Origin: Lactobacillaceae bacterium UBA5807
GTDB taxonomy: Bacteria > Bacillota > Bacilli > Lactobacillales > Lactobacillaceae
Assembly: GCA_002418005.1 (NCBI GenBank)
Contig: DIDF01000041.1
Span: 37,459 to 101,458 of the forward strand
Direction of reading: 5' to 3'
Length of the DNA: 64,000 nucleotides
Shown: piece after piece, positions 9,625 through 17,728 of the stretch
Layout: each line of letters starts with the position of its first letter
Numbering within the stretch: the stretch's first letter is position 1
Made by a program: the position numbers and the translations under genes
Notes under the pieces: model-generated
The model's input: only the letters and a program-made list of their open reading frames with translations
Told to the model about the DNA's origin: nothing
Database searches by the model: none

Positions 9625-10575
9625 ATGATGCAGGTAACTAGACCATTGAGTTTTGAAAATGTTGTAAGTATGGAAGACCTTAGCGCAGATGACGTAATGT
9701 CCTTCATTCAAGAAGCATGCGAGTTTAAACAAGGTAAACATATTCAACTTAAACGACCAGTTTACGCTTTAAACATGTTTTTTGAAAACAGTACCCGTAC
9801 TCATAATAGTTTTGAAATGGCTGAAAGAAAATTGGGCCTGCAGGTTGTTAACTTTGATCCATCACATAGCTCAATGAGTAAAGGCGAAACACTGGCCGAT
9901 ACGCTTAAAACTGTTCAAGCAATTGGCGTTGACGTTGTCGCAATTCGTTCAAAAATTAACGATTATTACAAAGAATTAGTTGAAGATCCTAACATACATA
10001 TGGGCATCGCCAATGCCGGTGATGGTTCAGGCCAGCACCCTTCACAATCAATGCTTGATATGATGACCATTTATGAAGAGTTTGGCCATATTGAAGGTTT
10101 AAACATTGCCATGGTTGGTGACCTCAGTCATTCAAGAGTTGCCCGTTCTGATATGGAGGTTCTCACTGAGTTAGGTGCTCATGTATATTTTGGTGGACCT
10201 AAGAAATGGTTTACTAAAGACTTTGCTAAGTATGGTCAATGGATGCCAATCGATGATTTGGTTGATCACATGGATGTCATGATGTTCCTTAGGGTTCAAC
10301 ACGAAAGAATCTCCGATGACGAAAATGACGGCTTTTCTGCAGAGGCTTACAATGCCAAGTATGGTTTGACTGAAGAACGTGAACAAAGAATGCTTCCACA
10401 AGCAATCATCATGCATCCGGCTCCCGTAAATCGTGGCGTTGAAATTGCTGATTCCTTAGTTGAATGTGATCGTTCAAGAATCTTTACTCAAATGCATAAT
10501 GGTGTCTTTGTTAGAATGGCAATTATGGAAAGCATGCTTCGTGCTCGTAATCTTATCGTTGACGACGAAGACTAA
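9625..10575 (+). CDS. pyrB: Aspartate carbamoyltransferase catalytic subunit
   Basis: Condenses carbamoyl phosphate with aspartate, the committed step of pyrimidine synthesis. It has 316 residues. The carbamoyl-phosphate-binding motif is in FFENSTRTHNSFEMAE near residues 52-67. GDGSGQHPSQSMLDMMT near residue 130 is the H-P-x-Q-x-L-L-D signature, and the terminal MHPAPVNRGVEI loop is intact. The ATG follows AGGAGG with ideal spacing; a second ATG directly follows the first. It is the first gene of pyrBC, behind two PyrR attenuators. No regulatory pyrI subunit is present, as usual in Firmicutes. Confidence 0.95.
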   Translation: MMQVTRPLSFENVVSMEDLSADDVMSFIQEACEFKQGKHIQLKRPVYALNMFFENSTRTHNSFEMAERKLGLQVVNFDPSHSSMSKGETLADTLKTVQAIGVDVVAIRSKINDYYKELVEDPNIHMGIANAGDGSGQHPSQSMLDMMTIYEEFGHIEGLNIAMVGDLSHSRVARSDMEVLTELGAHVYFGGPKKWFTKDFAKYGQWMPIDDLVDHMDVMMFLRVQHERISDDENDGFSAEAYNAKYGLTEEREQRMLPQAIIMHPAPVNRGVEIADSLVECDRSRIFTQMHNGVFVRMAIMESMLRARNLIVDDED

Positions 10576-10593
10576 TTAGGGAGTTTAAAAGAA

Positions 10594-11865
10594 ATGAAAA
10601 CCGCAATTAAGAACGGTCAAGTTCTTTATAAAGGAAAAGTTTCCAAACGCGACATTTTAATTGAAGATAATTTAATAGTAGAAATAGGTAAGAATTTATC
10701 CAAAAAAGCCGATGAAGTTATTGACGCCACCGGCCTTTTTGTTGCTCCTGGACTGGTTGATGTTCATGTTCACTATCGAGAACCAGGCCAAACTGATAAA
10801 GAAACCATTAAAACTGGTTCAAAAGCTGCTGCTCATGGCGGATTTACCACTGTCTGTGCTATGCCTAACGTCACGCCTGCTCCTGATACCGTTGCTCACT
10901 TTAATGATATTCAAAAGATTAATAAAAAAGATGGTGTGGTTCACATTAAGCAGTATGCTACAATCACGTCTGGGCGGACTGACGGTAAATTGGTTAATTT
11001 CAAGGCCCTAAAAAAAGCTGGCGCATTTGCTTTCAGTAACGACGGCAGCGGGATTCAAGGCAGCAACACGATGTATGAGGCAATGCAGCAGGCGGCTGAA
11101 CTGGACATGGCGATTGTTGAGCACGTTCAAGATGATGCCTTAACTTATGGCGGTGTGTTAGGTGAAGATGCCGCTAAGAAGTTAAATATTAAGGCAATGC
11201 CGTGGGTTTCAGAAACTGCTCAGGCTGCGCGAGATATTATCTTGGCGCAAGCAACAGGCGTTCATTACCATATCTGCCACGTTTCCTCCCGTCACACATT
11301 AGCAATTGTTAAAGCGGCAAAAAAGGCAGGGATTCATGTAACGTGTGAAGTGTCCCCTCATCACCTGATTTTATCAGGAGATGATATCAATGAAGACAAT
11401 TCAATGCTCAAGATGAATCCGCCTTTGAGAAGCGAAAAGGATCGTCAAGCTTTGGTTAAAGGTTTGCTCAATGGAACTATTGACATGATTGCTACTGACC
11501 ATGCTCCGCATACCGACAAAGAAAAGGACCAATCAATTAAAACTGCCCCATTTGGAATTACCGGTAGTGAAACGGCATTTAGCATGCTCTACACTAAATT
11601 TGTTAAAACTGGTATCTTTACTTTGCCGCAGTTAATTAAGTGGATGAGCAAAAACCCAGCCAAGAAATTTGATATGAAAAAGGTTGGTAAAATCAAAGTT
11701 GGTTGGCCTGCTGACTTAGCAATCTTTGATTTAAAAAATCAGTCGACAATCGAGAAAAAAGATTTTGCTTCAAAAGGTAACAATTCACCATTTATTGGCC
11801 AGAAAGTATATGGGAAAACTATGTACACTTTGGTTGATGGTAAAGTAGTTTATCAAGCAAAATAA
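10594..11865 (+). CDS. pyrC: Dihydroorotase
   Basis: Cyclises carbamoyl aspartate to dihydroorotate. The 423-residue protein is of the long class I type. Zinc ligands are in VDVHVHYREPGQTDKE near residue 57. The substrate-binding TVCAMPNVTPAPD follows, HVSSRHTLAIV and EVSPHHLILS hold further histidines, and the catalytic aspartate is in IATDHAPHT near residue 303. It lies 18 bases after pyrB with its own GGGAG site. pyrD, pyrE and pyrF are not in the window, so the pathway is split between loci. Confidence 0.95.
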   Translation: MKTAIKNGQVLYKGKVSKRDILIEDNLIVEIGKNLSKKADEVIDATGLFVAPGLVDVHVHYREPGQTDKETIKTGSKAAAHGGFTTVCAMPNVTPAPDTVAHFNDIQKINKKDGVVHIKQYATITSGRTDGKLVNFKALKKAGAFAFSNDGSGIQGSNTMYEAMQQAAELDMAIVEHVQDDALTYGGVLGEDAAKKLNIKAMPWVSETAQAARDIILAQATGVHYHICHVSSRHTLAIVKAAKKAGIHVTCEVSPHHLILSGDDINEDNSMLKMNPPLRSEKDRQALVKGLLNGTIDMIATDHAPHTDKEKDQSIKTAPFGITGSETAFSMLYTKFVKTGIFTLPQLIKWMSKNPAKKFDMKKVGKIKVGWPADLAIFDLKNQSTIEKKDFASKGNNSPFIGQKVYGKTMYTLVDGKVVYQAK

Positions 11866-11875
11866 AGAAAATTTG

Positions 11876-11936
11876 AAATCGCCTTATTAAGGGTATAAGC
11901 TGTTTTAGTAACCCTTTGGAAAGGCGGTTTTATTTT
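11876..11936 (+). terminator. Terminator after pyrC that contains the SD of the next gene
   Basis: AAATCGCCTT (11876-11885) pairs with AAGGCGGTTT (11921-11930), and an inner AAGGGT pairs with ACCCTT. The 3' arm runs into TTTTATTTT. The same AAGGCGG is the ribosome binding site for the TTG start at 11935. Confidence 0.7.
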
Positions 11937-13395
11937 GCAAAAAGAACAAGTTAGTTATCAAAATAAAAATCGCTGGTTAATTATGCTGGCGGTTTTTATT
12001 TCTACTTTTATGACTTCTGTGGAAGTTACTATCGTTACCACGGCTTTGCCTTCAATTATTAGTGAACTTCATGGTTTGGCCTACCAAAGCTGGATTATGA
12101 GTGCCTATTTGTTCACTACGGCAATTACAACCCCAATTTATGGGAAATTAGCAGATATGATGGGCCGTAAGAAACTATTTATGTGGGGGATTTTTGTTTT
12201 TACCCTTGGTTCATTTTTAAGCGGCCTTTCCACTTCTATTTGGATGTTGATTTTCTTTCGGGCTATTCAAGGGATTGGTGCCGGAGCGGTAATGCCTTTA
12301 ACTTTTACGATTATTGCCGATAACTATGATTTCAAACAACGAGCAAAAGTCTTGGCAATGAATAATACTGCCTGGGGAATTTCAGCTTTGGTTGGGCCAC
12401 TGATTGGAGGATTCTTGGTTGATACTCTTTCATGGCACTGGGTATTTTTCGTTAATGTACCATTGGGTATATTTGTCTTTCTTATATGTATTTTCGGCTA
12501 TAAAGAAACATTTAAACATAAAGATAAGATTGTCATTGACTGGAATGGAATTGTTTTGCTTTCAGTTGGGTTGATTAGTTTATTGATTGGCGTTCAATTT
12601 TTGGATAATGCTCCTTTAATTGCCGGAATTTTGATTTTAGCGGCACTAATTATATTTATCTTTTTTGTTCGATATGAAAGAGATTTTGCCAATCCTTTGA
12701 TATCGCCAAAAATGTTTGCCAACCGCACGTTTGGAATCCAAATTTTAACTGCTACATTGCTTAGTGGGGTATTAATTGGCTATCAAATCTACTTTCCAAT
12801 TTGGCTGCAGTCTTTATACCGAGTATCAGCAACAGTTGCTGGATTGGTCATCACTCCAAGCTCTGTAATGTGGTTCTTAGCATCTTTCTTTGTTGGCGGA
12901 TTGATTGCCAGGTTTGTGCCTAAAAGAGTCATTATTTTAGTGACAGGAGTCTTATTCTTAGCTTATGGAACAATGATTTTTGCTCAAAAGGAATTTCCTA
13001 TTTGGGCTTTCTACGTTATCACTGCGATTAACGGAACCGGAATGGGAATCGTTATCAGCATGAACACCATTCTTTCACAGCATTTGGTCTTCAATGATCA
13101 GGTTGGCTCAGCCACAGCCGTTTTGACACTTGGAAGATCTTTGGGTCAGACTGTTATGACTGGAGTATTTGGGGCAATTCTAAATTTGGTAATTCGCCTG
13201 AATCTTAATGGGATTCCATTTTCTAGTGTTAATAAGGTTATCAGTTCAAGCTTTTCGGGCTTTGTTCCGCAACGCCAAGAAATTGATGCAATTGTTCTGA
13301 ATAGCCTTCACGGAGTATTTATTGCTGCTGTAGCTGTTTTAGTTATTGTTATTGTAATTAATGTTCTTGATCCAAACCAAAAAATCATTAAGTAA
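11935..13395 (+). CDS. MFS multidrug exporter, DHA2 (EmrB/QacA-like) type
   Basis: A 486-residue membrane exporter. The N-terminus is typical: FISTFMTSVEVTIVTTALPS in TM1, SWIMSAYLFTTAITTPIYG, then KLADMMGRKK as motif A, FRAIQGIGAGAVMPL as motif B and ALVGPLIGGFLVD as motif C. Start is TTG at 11935, chosen because AAGGCGG sits 7-8 bases upstream and the protein begins just before TM1. The SD lies inside a terminator-like hairpin, so expression may depend on readthrough or unfolding. The substrate is unknown. Confidence 0.85.
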   Translation: MQKEQVSYQNKNRWLIMLAVFISTFMTSVEVTIVTTALPSIISELHGLAYQSWIMSAYLFTTAITTPIYGKLADMMGRKKLFMWGIFVFTLGSFLSGLSTSIWMLIFFRAIQGIGAGAVMPLTFTIIADNYDFKQRAKVLAMNNTAWGISALVGPLIGGFLVDTLSWHWVFFVNVPLGIFVFLICIFGYKETFKHKDKIVIDWNGIVLLSVGLISLLIGVQFLDNAPLIAGILILAALIIFIFFVRYERDFANPLISPKMFANRTFGIQILTATLLSGVLIGYQIYFPIWLQSLYRVSATVAGLVITPSSVMWFLASFFVGGLIARFVPKRVIILVTGVLFLAYGTMIFAQKEFPIWAFYVITAINGTGMGIVISMNTILSQHLVFNDQVGSATAVLTLGRSLGQTVMTGVFGAILNLVIRLNLNGIPFSSVNKVISSSFSGFVPQRQEIDAIVLNSLHGVFIAAVAVLVIVIVINVLDPNQKIIK

Positions 13396-13402
13396 GTCTA
13401 AT

Positions 13403-13444
13403 CAATTAAACAAGCTTTCTTTGTTTATGAACTTTGTTTAATTG
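13403..13444. repeat. Inverted repeat after the exporter gene
   Basis: CAATTAAACAA and TTGTTTAATTG form a perfect 11-bp inverted repeat around about 20 bases. It has no T-run, so it is not by itself an intrinsic terminator; the strong terminator follows at 13461. Confidence 0.5.
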
Positions 13445-13460
13445 AAAAAATAGTTTAGTA

Positions 13461-13500
13461 AATAAGCCTCAGATAACTAACTAGCTATCTGAGGCTTATT
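13461..13500. terminator. Bidirectional intrinsic terminator
   Basis: AATAAGCCTCAGATA and TATCTGAGGCTTATT form a perfect 15-bp stem with a 10-base loop between two convergent genes, with T-rich flanks on both strands. Confidence 0.9.
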
Positions 13501-13518
13501 TTATATTTTGTTTGAATT

Positions 13519-14244
13519 TTAATTGTTAGTAGTAGTCACATTACCGCTCGAAAGATCTTCATCTTGGTTAGAGCCGGTATTGAAACCAACAATCATCTGC
13601 TCAACAGCCTTTGCTGTAGCATCAGCTGCATTCTTTGTGATTGAGGACTGAACATTAGGATCTGAAGCAGGATCTTTAACATTTTCACCTTTTTCTAGAG
13701 AAGCTTTATATTCTGCCTCAACTACGGCATCAAGCTTATTGGTAAACTCTTTGTTTAAAGGTCCGGCTGAATATTTGTTGGCGTACACTTCGGCAGGAGA
13801 TGTTTTTGTTTTTGAGAACGTGTAACTATTTCCTTTGGTTGAAGGAAGTCGACCAGTCTGGAAACTATCAAGGTAAACTTTAAAACTGTTTGAGCCGGTT
13901 TTTTTGACTGTAAAGGTATGAATTGGAGCTAAAAGATTTCCTTTTATGTCAGTTAATTGATAATTAATAGTTGCTGTGTCTTTATTATATTTAACTAAAG
14001 TTGGATAACCAACTTCAAGAATTGGTGTTTGGAAATCCCCAAAAATTATGACATTTTTTTCACCATTGTTTGTTTTGATGTTTTCCCAGTGAAATGCAAA
14101 AGCAGCTTTATCACTGGTAAAGAAACCACTGGTATCAATTGGATCCTTTGTTTTGGCAGCTTGTGAATTTGTAGTTCCCGCGAACAAAATCCCAAGTGTG
14201 ATTAAACTAATGGCAATCAAAATCTTGATTGTTTTCTTAAACAT
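13519..14244 (-). CDS. Secreted protein of unknown function
   Basis: 241 residues with a clear Sec signal peptide: KK at positions 3-4, a hydrophobic core IKILIAISLITLGILFAG, and a probable SQA-AK cleavage near residue 29. There is no lipobox cysteine, so it is probably released or cell-wall associated by charge. The mature part is acidic and Lys/Thr/Asn-rich, with a central beta-rich segment and a predicted helical C-terminal region ending in a low-complexity Ser/Asn/Thr tail. No domain is recognised. It is monocistronic, with an AGGAGG site upstream of the ATG. Confidence 0.7.
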   Translation of the reverse strand: MFKKTIKILIAISLITLGILFAGTTNSQAAKTKDPIDTSGFFTSDKAAFAFHWENIKTNNGEKNVIIFGDFQTPILEVGYPTLVKYNKDTATINYQLTDIKGNLLAPIHTFTVKKTGSNSFKVYLDSFQTGRLPSTKGNSYTFSKTKTSPAEVYANKYSAGPLNKEFTNKLDAVVEAEYKASLEKGENVKDPASDPNVQSSITKNAADATAKAVEQMIVGFNTGSNQDEDLSSGNVTTTNN

Positions 14245-14322
14245 AGCTAATCCCTCCTGTTAATTTAAGCACATAAACCATAACTCAATTTTAGCAGAAA
14301 AGGAAGTGTTTTCGTAGTCTTA

Positions 14323-15495
14323 TTAAGCCTGGTTAACTAATATTCTAGCACGGAAAACATCCTTAATTGAAGTTAATCGCTTAAGCAATTCTTCTTGGGT
14401 GTTTTTATCAATAGCATCGATATCAATAATGGTATAAGCAACCGATCCTCTAGCAGCATTACTCATGCTATCAATGTTAATACCAACATTTGCTAAATTA
14501 GTGGCAATCTGGCCGACCATGTTAGGAACATTTCGATGAATTAAAGTAATTCGGTTTGGCTTTTTAAATGGGACAAAAAGATCTGGGAGATTGACTGCGT
14601 TAGTGACATTCCCGGTTTCCAAAAAAGTCATAATAGTATTTGCTCCTTGAACGGCACCGTTAGCTTCGGCCTCATGAGTTGATCCGCCAATATGAGGAGT
14701 AATAACAATATCCTTCCTATTTAAAAGAACATTATCACCAAAGTCAGTCATGTAATGATCCAGCTGACCTGAATTGAGGGCATCAACTGCAGCTTGGTTA
14801 TCTACGATGCCACCACGAGCAAAATTTAACAGGGTTGCCCCTTTTTTCATCTTTGCAATCACACTAGCGTTGATCATTCCAGTTGTTTCTTTGTTCTTTG
14901 GAACATGGATGGTTACATAATCGGCATTTTTGATGGCTTCTTCAAGGGTCTTAGCCCGTTTGATAGTAGTTGAAATATGCCATGCTGCATCGGCAGAAAG
15001 GTATGGATCATAACCGATCACTTTTACTCCCAGGGCACTGGCAGCGTTAGCGACTAATGAACCAACATGACCGACACCAATTACGGCTAAAGTTTTGCCA
15101 ATTAATTCAGTCCCATTAAATTTTGTCTTGTCTTTTTCGGTTCGAAGAGAAATGTCGGCTCCAGAATTGTGGGCTGAGTAATTAGCTGCAGCAAATAAGT
15201 TTCTAGAAGCAGCAACCAACATCGCAATAATCAATTCTTTGACAGCATTGGCATTACTTCCAGGAGTGGTGAAAACGGCAATCCCATGTTCACTTGCTCG
15301 ATCCAAAGGAATGTTATTAAAACCTGCTCCACAGCGAACGATTACCTTCAAATTGTTTGGAAATTCCTGATTATGGAGATCAACGGACCTGATTAAATAA
15401 GCATCAGCATCATCTGTTTTGTTTATTTGGTAATTGTCGGTAAATTCTTTTAGGCCAACTTCCGCAATCGCATTGTAGGTTTTAACGTTGTACAT
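14323..15495 (-). CDS. serA: D-3-phosphoglycerate dehydrogenase with ACT domain
   Basis: First enzyme of serine synthesis, oxidising 3-phosphoglycerate with NAD+. It has 390 residues. The dinucleotide-binding loop is in LAVIGVGHVGSLVANAAS near residue 140; the catalytic Arg is in NFARGGIVD, and the His is in TPHIGGSTHEAE. The last about 75 residues (starting NRITLIHRNVPNMVGQIA) form an ACT domain, as in short SerA enzymes that are feedback-controlled by serine. It overlaps serC by 14 bases and is the second gene of serC-serA, behind a serine leader attenuator. Confidence 0.93.
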   Translation of the reverse strand: MYNVKTYNAIAEVGLKEFTDNYQINKTDDADAYLIRSVDLHNQEFPNNLKVIVRCGAGFNNIPLDRASEHGIAVFTTPGSNANAVKELIIAMLVAASRNLFAAANYSAHNSGADISLRTEKDKTKFNGTELIGKTLAVIGVGHVGSLVANAASALGVKVIGYDPYLSADAAWHISTTIKRAKTLEEAIKNADYVTIHVPKNKETTGMINASVIAKMKKGATLLNFARGGIVDNQAAVDALNSGQLDHYMTDFGDNVLLNRKDIVITPHIGGSTHEAEANGAVQGANTIMTFLETGNVTNAVNLPDLFVPFKKPNRITLIHRNVPNMVGQIATNLANVGINIDSMSNAARGSVAYTIIDIDAIDKNTQEELLKRLTSIKDVFRARILVNQA

Positions 15496-16585
15496 TTCCT
15501 AAGACCTCCTGGTTTTCTTTTTCAAATTTGTGTAAGAAGTCAACTAAAGCATGGACTCCTTCAATTGGCATTGCATTGTAGAGGCTTGCTCGCAATCCGC
15601 CGACACTTCTATGTCCCTTCAGGTTCATTAGGCCGGCATCCTTTGCCTCTTGAATAGCTTTTTTATCCAAATCGGGATCATTTGTTTTAAATGGAACGTT
15701 GGTTAAAGAACTATCTGGTTTGTTGACATAATTGGTGAACATCTTGGATTGATCTAAAAAGTCGTACAAAAGAGCAGCTTTCTTTTCGTTGACAGCTTGG
15801 ATGCCTTCAATCCCTCCTTGATCTTTTAACCATTTGAGGACTAATCCAGCGGCATAAATCGCAAAAACCGGTGGCGTATTAAACATTGAATTTTTTTTGA
15901 TAAATAAATCGTAATCTAAAATACTAGGAATATGGTCAACGTGGTGGACAAGATCATCACGAACGATTGCTACGGTGACACCGGCAGGGCCAAGATTTTT
16001 TTGCGCTCCGGCAAAGATTAGACCAAAATCGTTGACGTTATATTTTTCAGCCAAGAAGTTTGAGGACATATCGCCCACAATCGGAGTGGTCCCCTGGGTT
16101 TTAATCTGGTGATAAGTAGTGCCTTCAATTGTGTTGTTTGTGGTTATGTGAAGGTAATCATAAATGTTTGCAGGTAGCTGTTGACTTAAATGAGGAAGTT
16201 TTTCGTATTTATCATTCTTTCCAGAAGCAATGACGTCAACGTCAAAGCCAAGATTTTCGGCTTCATCGCCAGCTCGATTTGCCCAGTGACCACTATCCAG
16301 TAAAGCAATCTTATGATATTTAGTTGCTAAGTTCATTGGAGCAGCGGCAAACTGACCTGTTCCGCCGCCTTGGAAGAACAAAACGTGATAATTATCAGGA
16401 ATGTTCATTAAGTCAACCAGGTCTTGCTTGGCATCATTAATGATATTGTCAAAGAGTTCAGATCGATGAGAAATTTCAAGAATACTCATTCCCGATCCGG
16501 CAACGGAAGGTAATTCGTTTTGGATTTGTCTAATTACAGTAGCAGGTAAAGTGGCCGGGCCGGCGGCGAAGTTATAAACTTTCAT
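15482..16585 (-). CDS. serC: Phosphoserine aminotransferase
   Basis: Transaminates 3-phosphohydroxypyruvate with glutamate. The 367-residue protein begins MKVYNFAAGPATLP, the family signature. LFFQGGGTGQFAAAPMNL binds the cofactor phosphate, GDMSSNFLA holds the Asp and Ser contacts, and the PLP lysine is in GLIFAGAQKNLGPAG near residue 195. The C-terminus has GLMNLKGHRSVGGLRASLYNA. The order serC-serA is unusual only in lacking serB. It has a GGGG-type site before the ATG and a 240-base regulated leader. Confidence 0.95.
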   Translation of the reverse strand: MKVYNFAAGPATLPATVIRQIQNELPSVAGSGMSILEISHRSELFDNIINDAKQDLVDLMNIPDNYHVLFFQGGGTGQFAAAPMNLATKYHKIALLDSGHWANRAGDEAENLGFDVDVIASGKNDKYEKLPHLSQQLPANIYDYLHITTNNTIEGTTYHQIKTQGTTPIVGDMSSNFLAEKYNVNDFGLIFAGAQKNLGPAGVTVAIVRDDLVHHVDHIPSILDYDLFIKKNSMFNTPPVFAIYAAGLVLKWLKDQGGIEGIQAVNEKKAALLYDFLDQSKMFTNYVNKPDSSLTNVPFKTNDPDLDKKAIQEAKDAGLMNLKGHRSVGGLRASLYNAMPIEGVHALVDFLHKFEKENQEVLGNVQR

Positions 16586-16619
16586 TTGGTTTTTTCCCCT
16601 TTATTGATATTAATACGTA

Positions 16620-16749
16620 AAAAAGCTCTCGCAGTTTTATCAGCTGTGAGAGCTTTGTCATTTCCGGCCTCACAGCGGAAAAACCTCTGTGAAGACCTTT
16701 CGAAGATTTTGGGCATTTGAAATGCACCAAAAATTGGCCTACACAGAAA
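16620..16749 (-). promoter_or_regulatory. Ribosome-mediated attenuator of serC-serA
   Basis: On the minus strand five segments can pair in exclusive pairs. Segment 1 TTTCTGTGTAGGCC (16749-16736, spanning the leader stop codon) pairs at 13 of 14 positions with segment 2 GGTCTTCACAGAGG (16697-16684). Segment 2 CTTCACAG also pairs with segment 3 CTGTGAGG (16675-16668). Segment 3 GCTGTGAG pairs with segment 4 CTCACAGC. Segment 4 with its flank AAAGCTCTCACAG pairs with CTGCGAGAGCTTT, followed by TTTTT, as the terminator (16656-16620). A ribosome stalled on the Ser codons would free segment 1, giving 1:2 then 3:4 and readthrough. The pairing is seen; the mechanism is inferred. Confidence 0.75.
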
Positions 16750-16804
16750 TTACTGTAGACCAGGAGGATGATTGATTTACGTTAGTTAATTTAATTAAGT
16801 TCAT
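16739..16804 (-). CDS. Serine-rich leader peptide of serC-serA
   Basis: A 21-residue open frame: MNLIKLTNVNQ followed by SSSWSTVISV. The ATG has AGGAGG six bases upstream; an adjacent in-frame ATG at 16807 is only three bases from it and less likely. Five of the last nine residues are serine, three of them consecutive, and the single Trp sits within the run. Its stop codon falls inside segment 1 of the attenuator that follows. The downstream genes make serine, so codon content and pathway match. Function as a leader is inferred from position, codon content and RNA pairing. Confidence 0.8.
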   Translation of the reverse strand: MNLIKLTNVNQSSSWSTVISV

Positions 16805-16832
16805 CATGGACCTCCTACGTATCGTTAACTAA

Positions 16833-16861
16833 AATCTAACAGAACTCTCATAAAAATGCAA
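16833..16861 (-). promoter_or_regulatory. serC-serA promoter
   Basis: The minus strand reads TTGCAT, a 17-base spacer, then TAGATT. The predicted start near 16826 places the leader peptide about 20 bases into the transcript. Confidence 0.6.
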
Positions 16862-16940
16862 TAACTTTTTCGAAAATGGTTTCTCTAGACCTAAAAATAT
16901 GAAATAATACAATCAATTAAAATTATTAAAAGGAGATAAA

Positions 16941-17576
16941 ATGACTGATTTTTATTTTGTGCGTCATGGTCAAACTGCTGCCAATGCAGCCGGACTTAAG
17001 CAAGGCCAAATCAATTCAAAGATTACTCAGCTTTCCAAAGTTGGCATTAGCCAAGTAACCCAGCTTCATAAAAACTTTGCCATTGGCTTTGCTGACAGAA
17101 TTATTGCTAGTCCACTCGATCGAACGGTCGATACTGCAAACATTTTGAATCAAAACGCTAAGCTGCCATTTTCGACTGACCAAAGACTACTGGAAATCTC
17201 TTATGGTAAATGGGATGGCAAAAAGAATTCGGATCTTAAAGCTGCTCATCCAGAAGTCTTTGATGAGGTTTTAAATGATGTTTTACCTTCTTATCAGTCG
17301 CTTGCGGATGGCGAAACTTTTGAAAATGTGATTCGACGAGTTGTAGATTTTATGAATGATAATACAAAAAAACATCCTGATGAAAAAATTATCTTGGCTA
17401 CTCATGGTTTTACCATCAAAGCTGCTGTATTAGGGGCAGTCAACGTAACAAATCAAGCTGATATGATGAGCATCCAAGAACCAGATAATGCTAGCGTGAC
17501 AAAAATTACTCATGATGCTAAGACTGGTAAGTACTACGTCAAATACTACAATCGAACTGTAACCCAGCAATTTTGA
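16941..17576 (+). CDS. Histidine phosphatase family protein
   Basis: 211 residues of the phosphoglycerate-mutase-like superfamily. The phosphorylated histidine is in the N-terminal FYFVRHGQTAANAAG, the family's R-H-G motif. IIASPLDRTVDTANIL supplies the second Arg, EISYGKWDGK the Glu region, and ATHGFTIKAAVLG near residue 152 the second His. It starts at an ATG with AAAGGAG. Members include cofactor-dependent mutases, sugar phosphatases and metal-independent phosphoserine phosphatases. The position next to serC-serA, with no serB visible, makes the last an attractive but unproven role. It has its own promoter side, divergent from serCA. Confidence 0.85.
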   Translation: MTDFYFVRHGQTAANAAGLKQGQINSKITQLSKVGISQVTQLHKNFAIGFADRIIASPLDRTVDTANILNQNAKLPFSTDQRLLEISYGKWDGKKNSDLKAAHPEVFDEVLNDVLPSYQSLADGETFENVIRRVVDFMNDNTKKHPDEKIILATHGFTIKAAVLGAVNVTNQADMMSIQEPDNASVTKITHDAKTGKYYVKYYNRTVTQQF

Positions 17577-17608
17577 CGGCAGAAATGAGAGAACTTCACA
17601 TTTTCCTC

Positions 17609-17636
17609 TTGCTAACCGCTTTCAGAATGGTATCAT
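17609..17636 (+). promoter_or_regulatory. Promoter of the aromatic aminotransferase operon
   Basis: TTGCTA, a 16-base spacer, then TATCAT, about 30 bases before the leader peptide start. Confidence 0.6.
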
Positions 17637-17665
17637 TTAGTTAACCTATTCGAGGAGAACCAGTT

Positions 17666-17728
17666 ATGAACTTAATTACTTCTACTCAATTGAATAGTCA
17701 ACGATATTACTTTTGGTTTTTCGGATAA
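17666..17728 (+). CDS. Aromatic-residue leader peptide
   Basis: A 20-residue open frame: MNLITSTQLNSQR followed by YYFWFFG. The ATG has GAGGAG eight bases upstream. Six consecutive codons specify Tyr, Tyr, Phe, Trp, Phe, Phe, directly before a Gly and the stop. This is an extreme composition for chance and matches the function of the next gene, an aromatic-type aminotransferase. The first four residues are the same as in the serine leader 0.9 kb away. Leader function is inferred. Confidence 0.8.
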   Translation: MNLITSTQLNSQRYYFWFFG

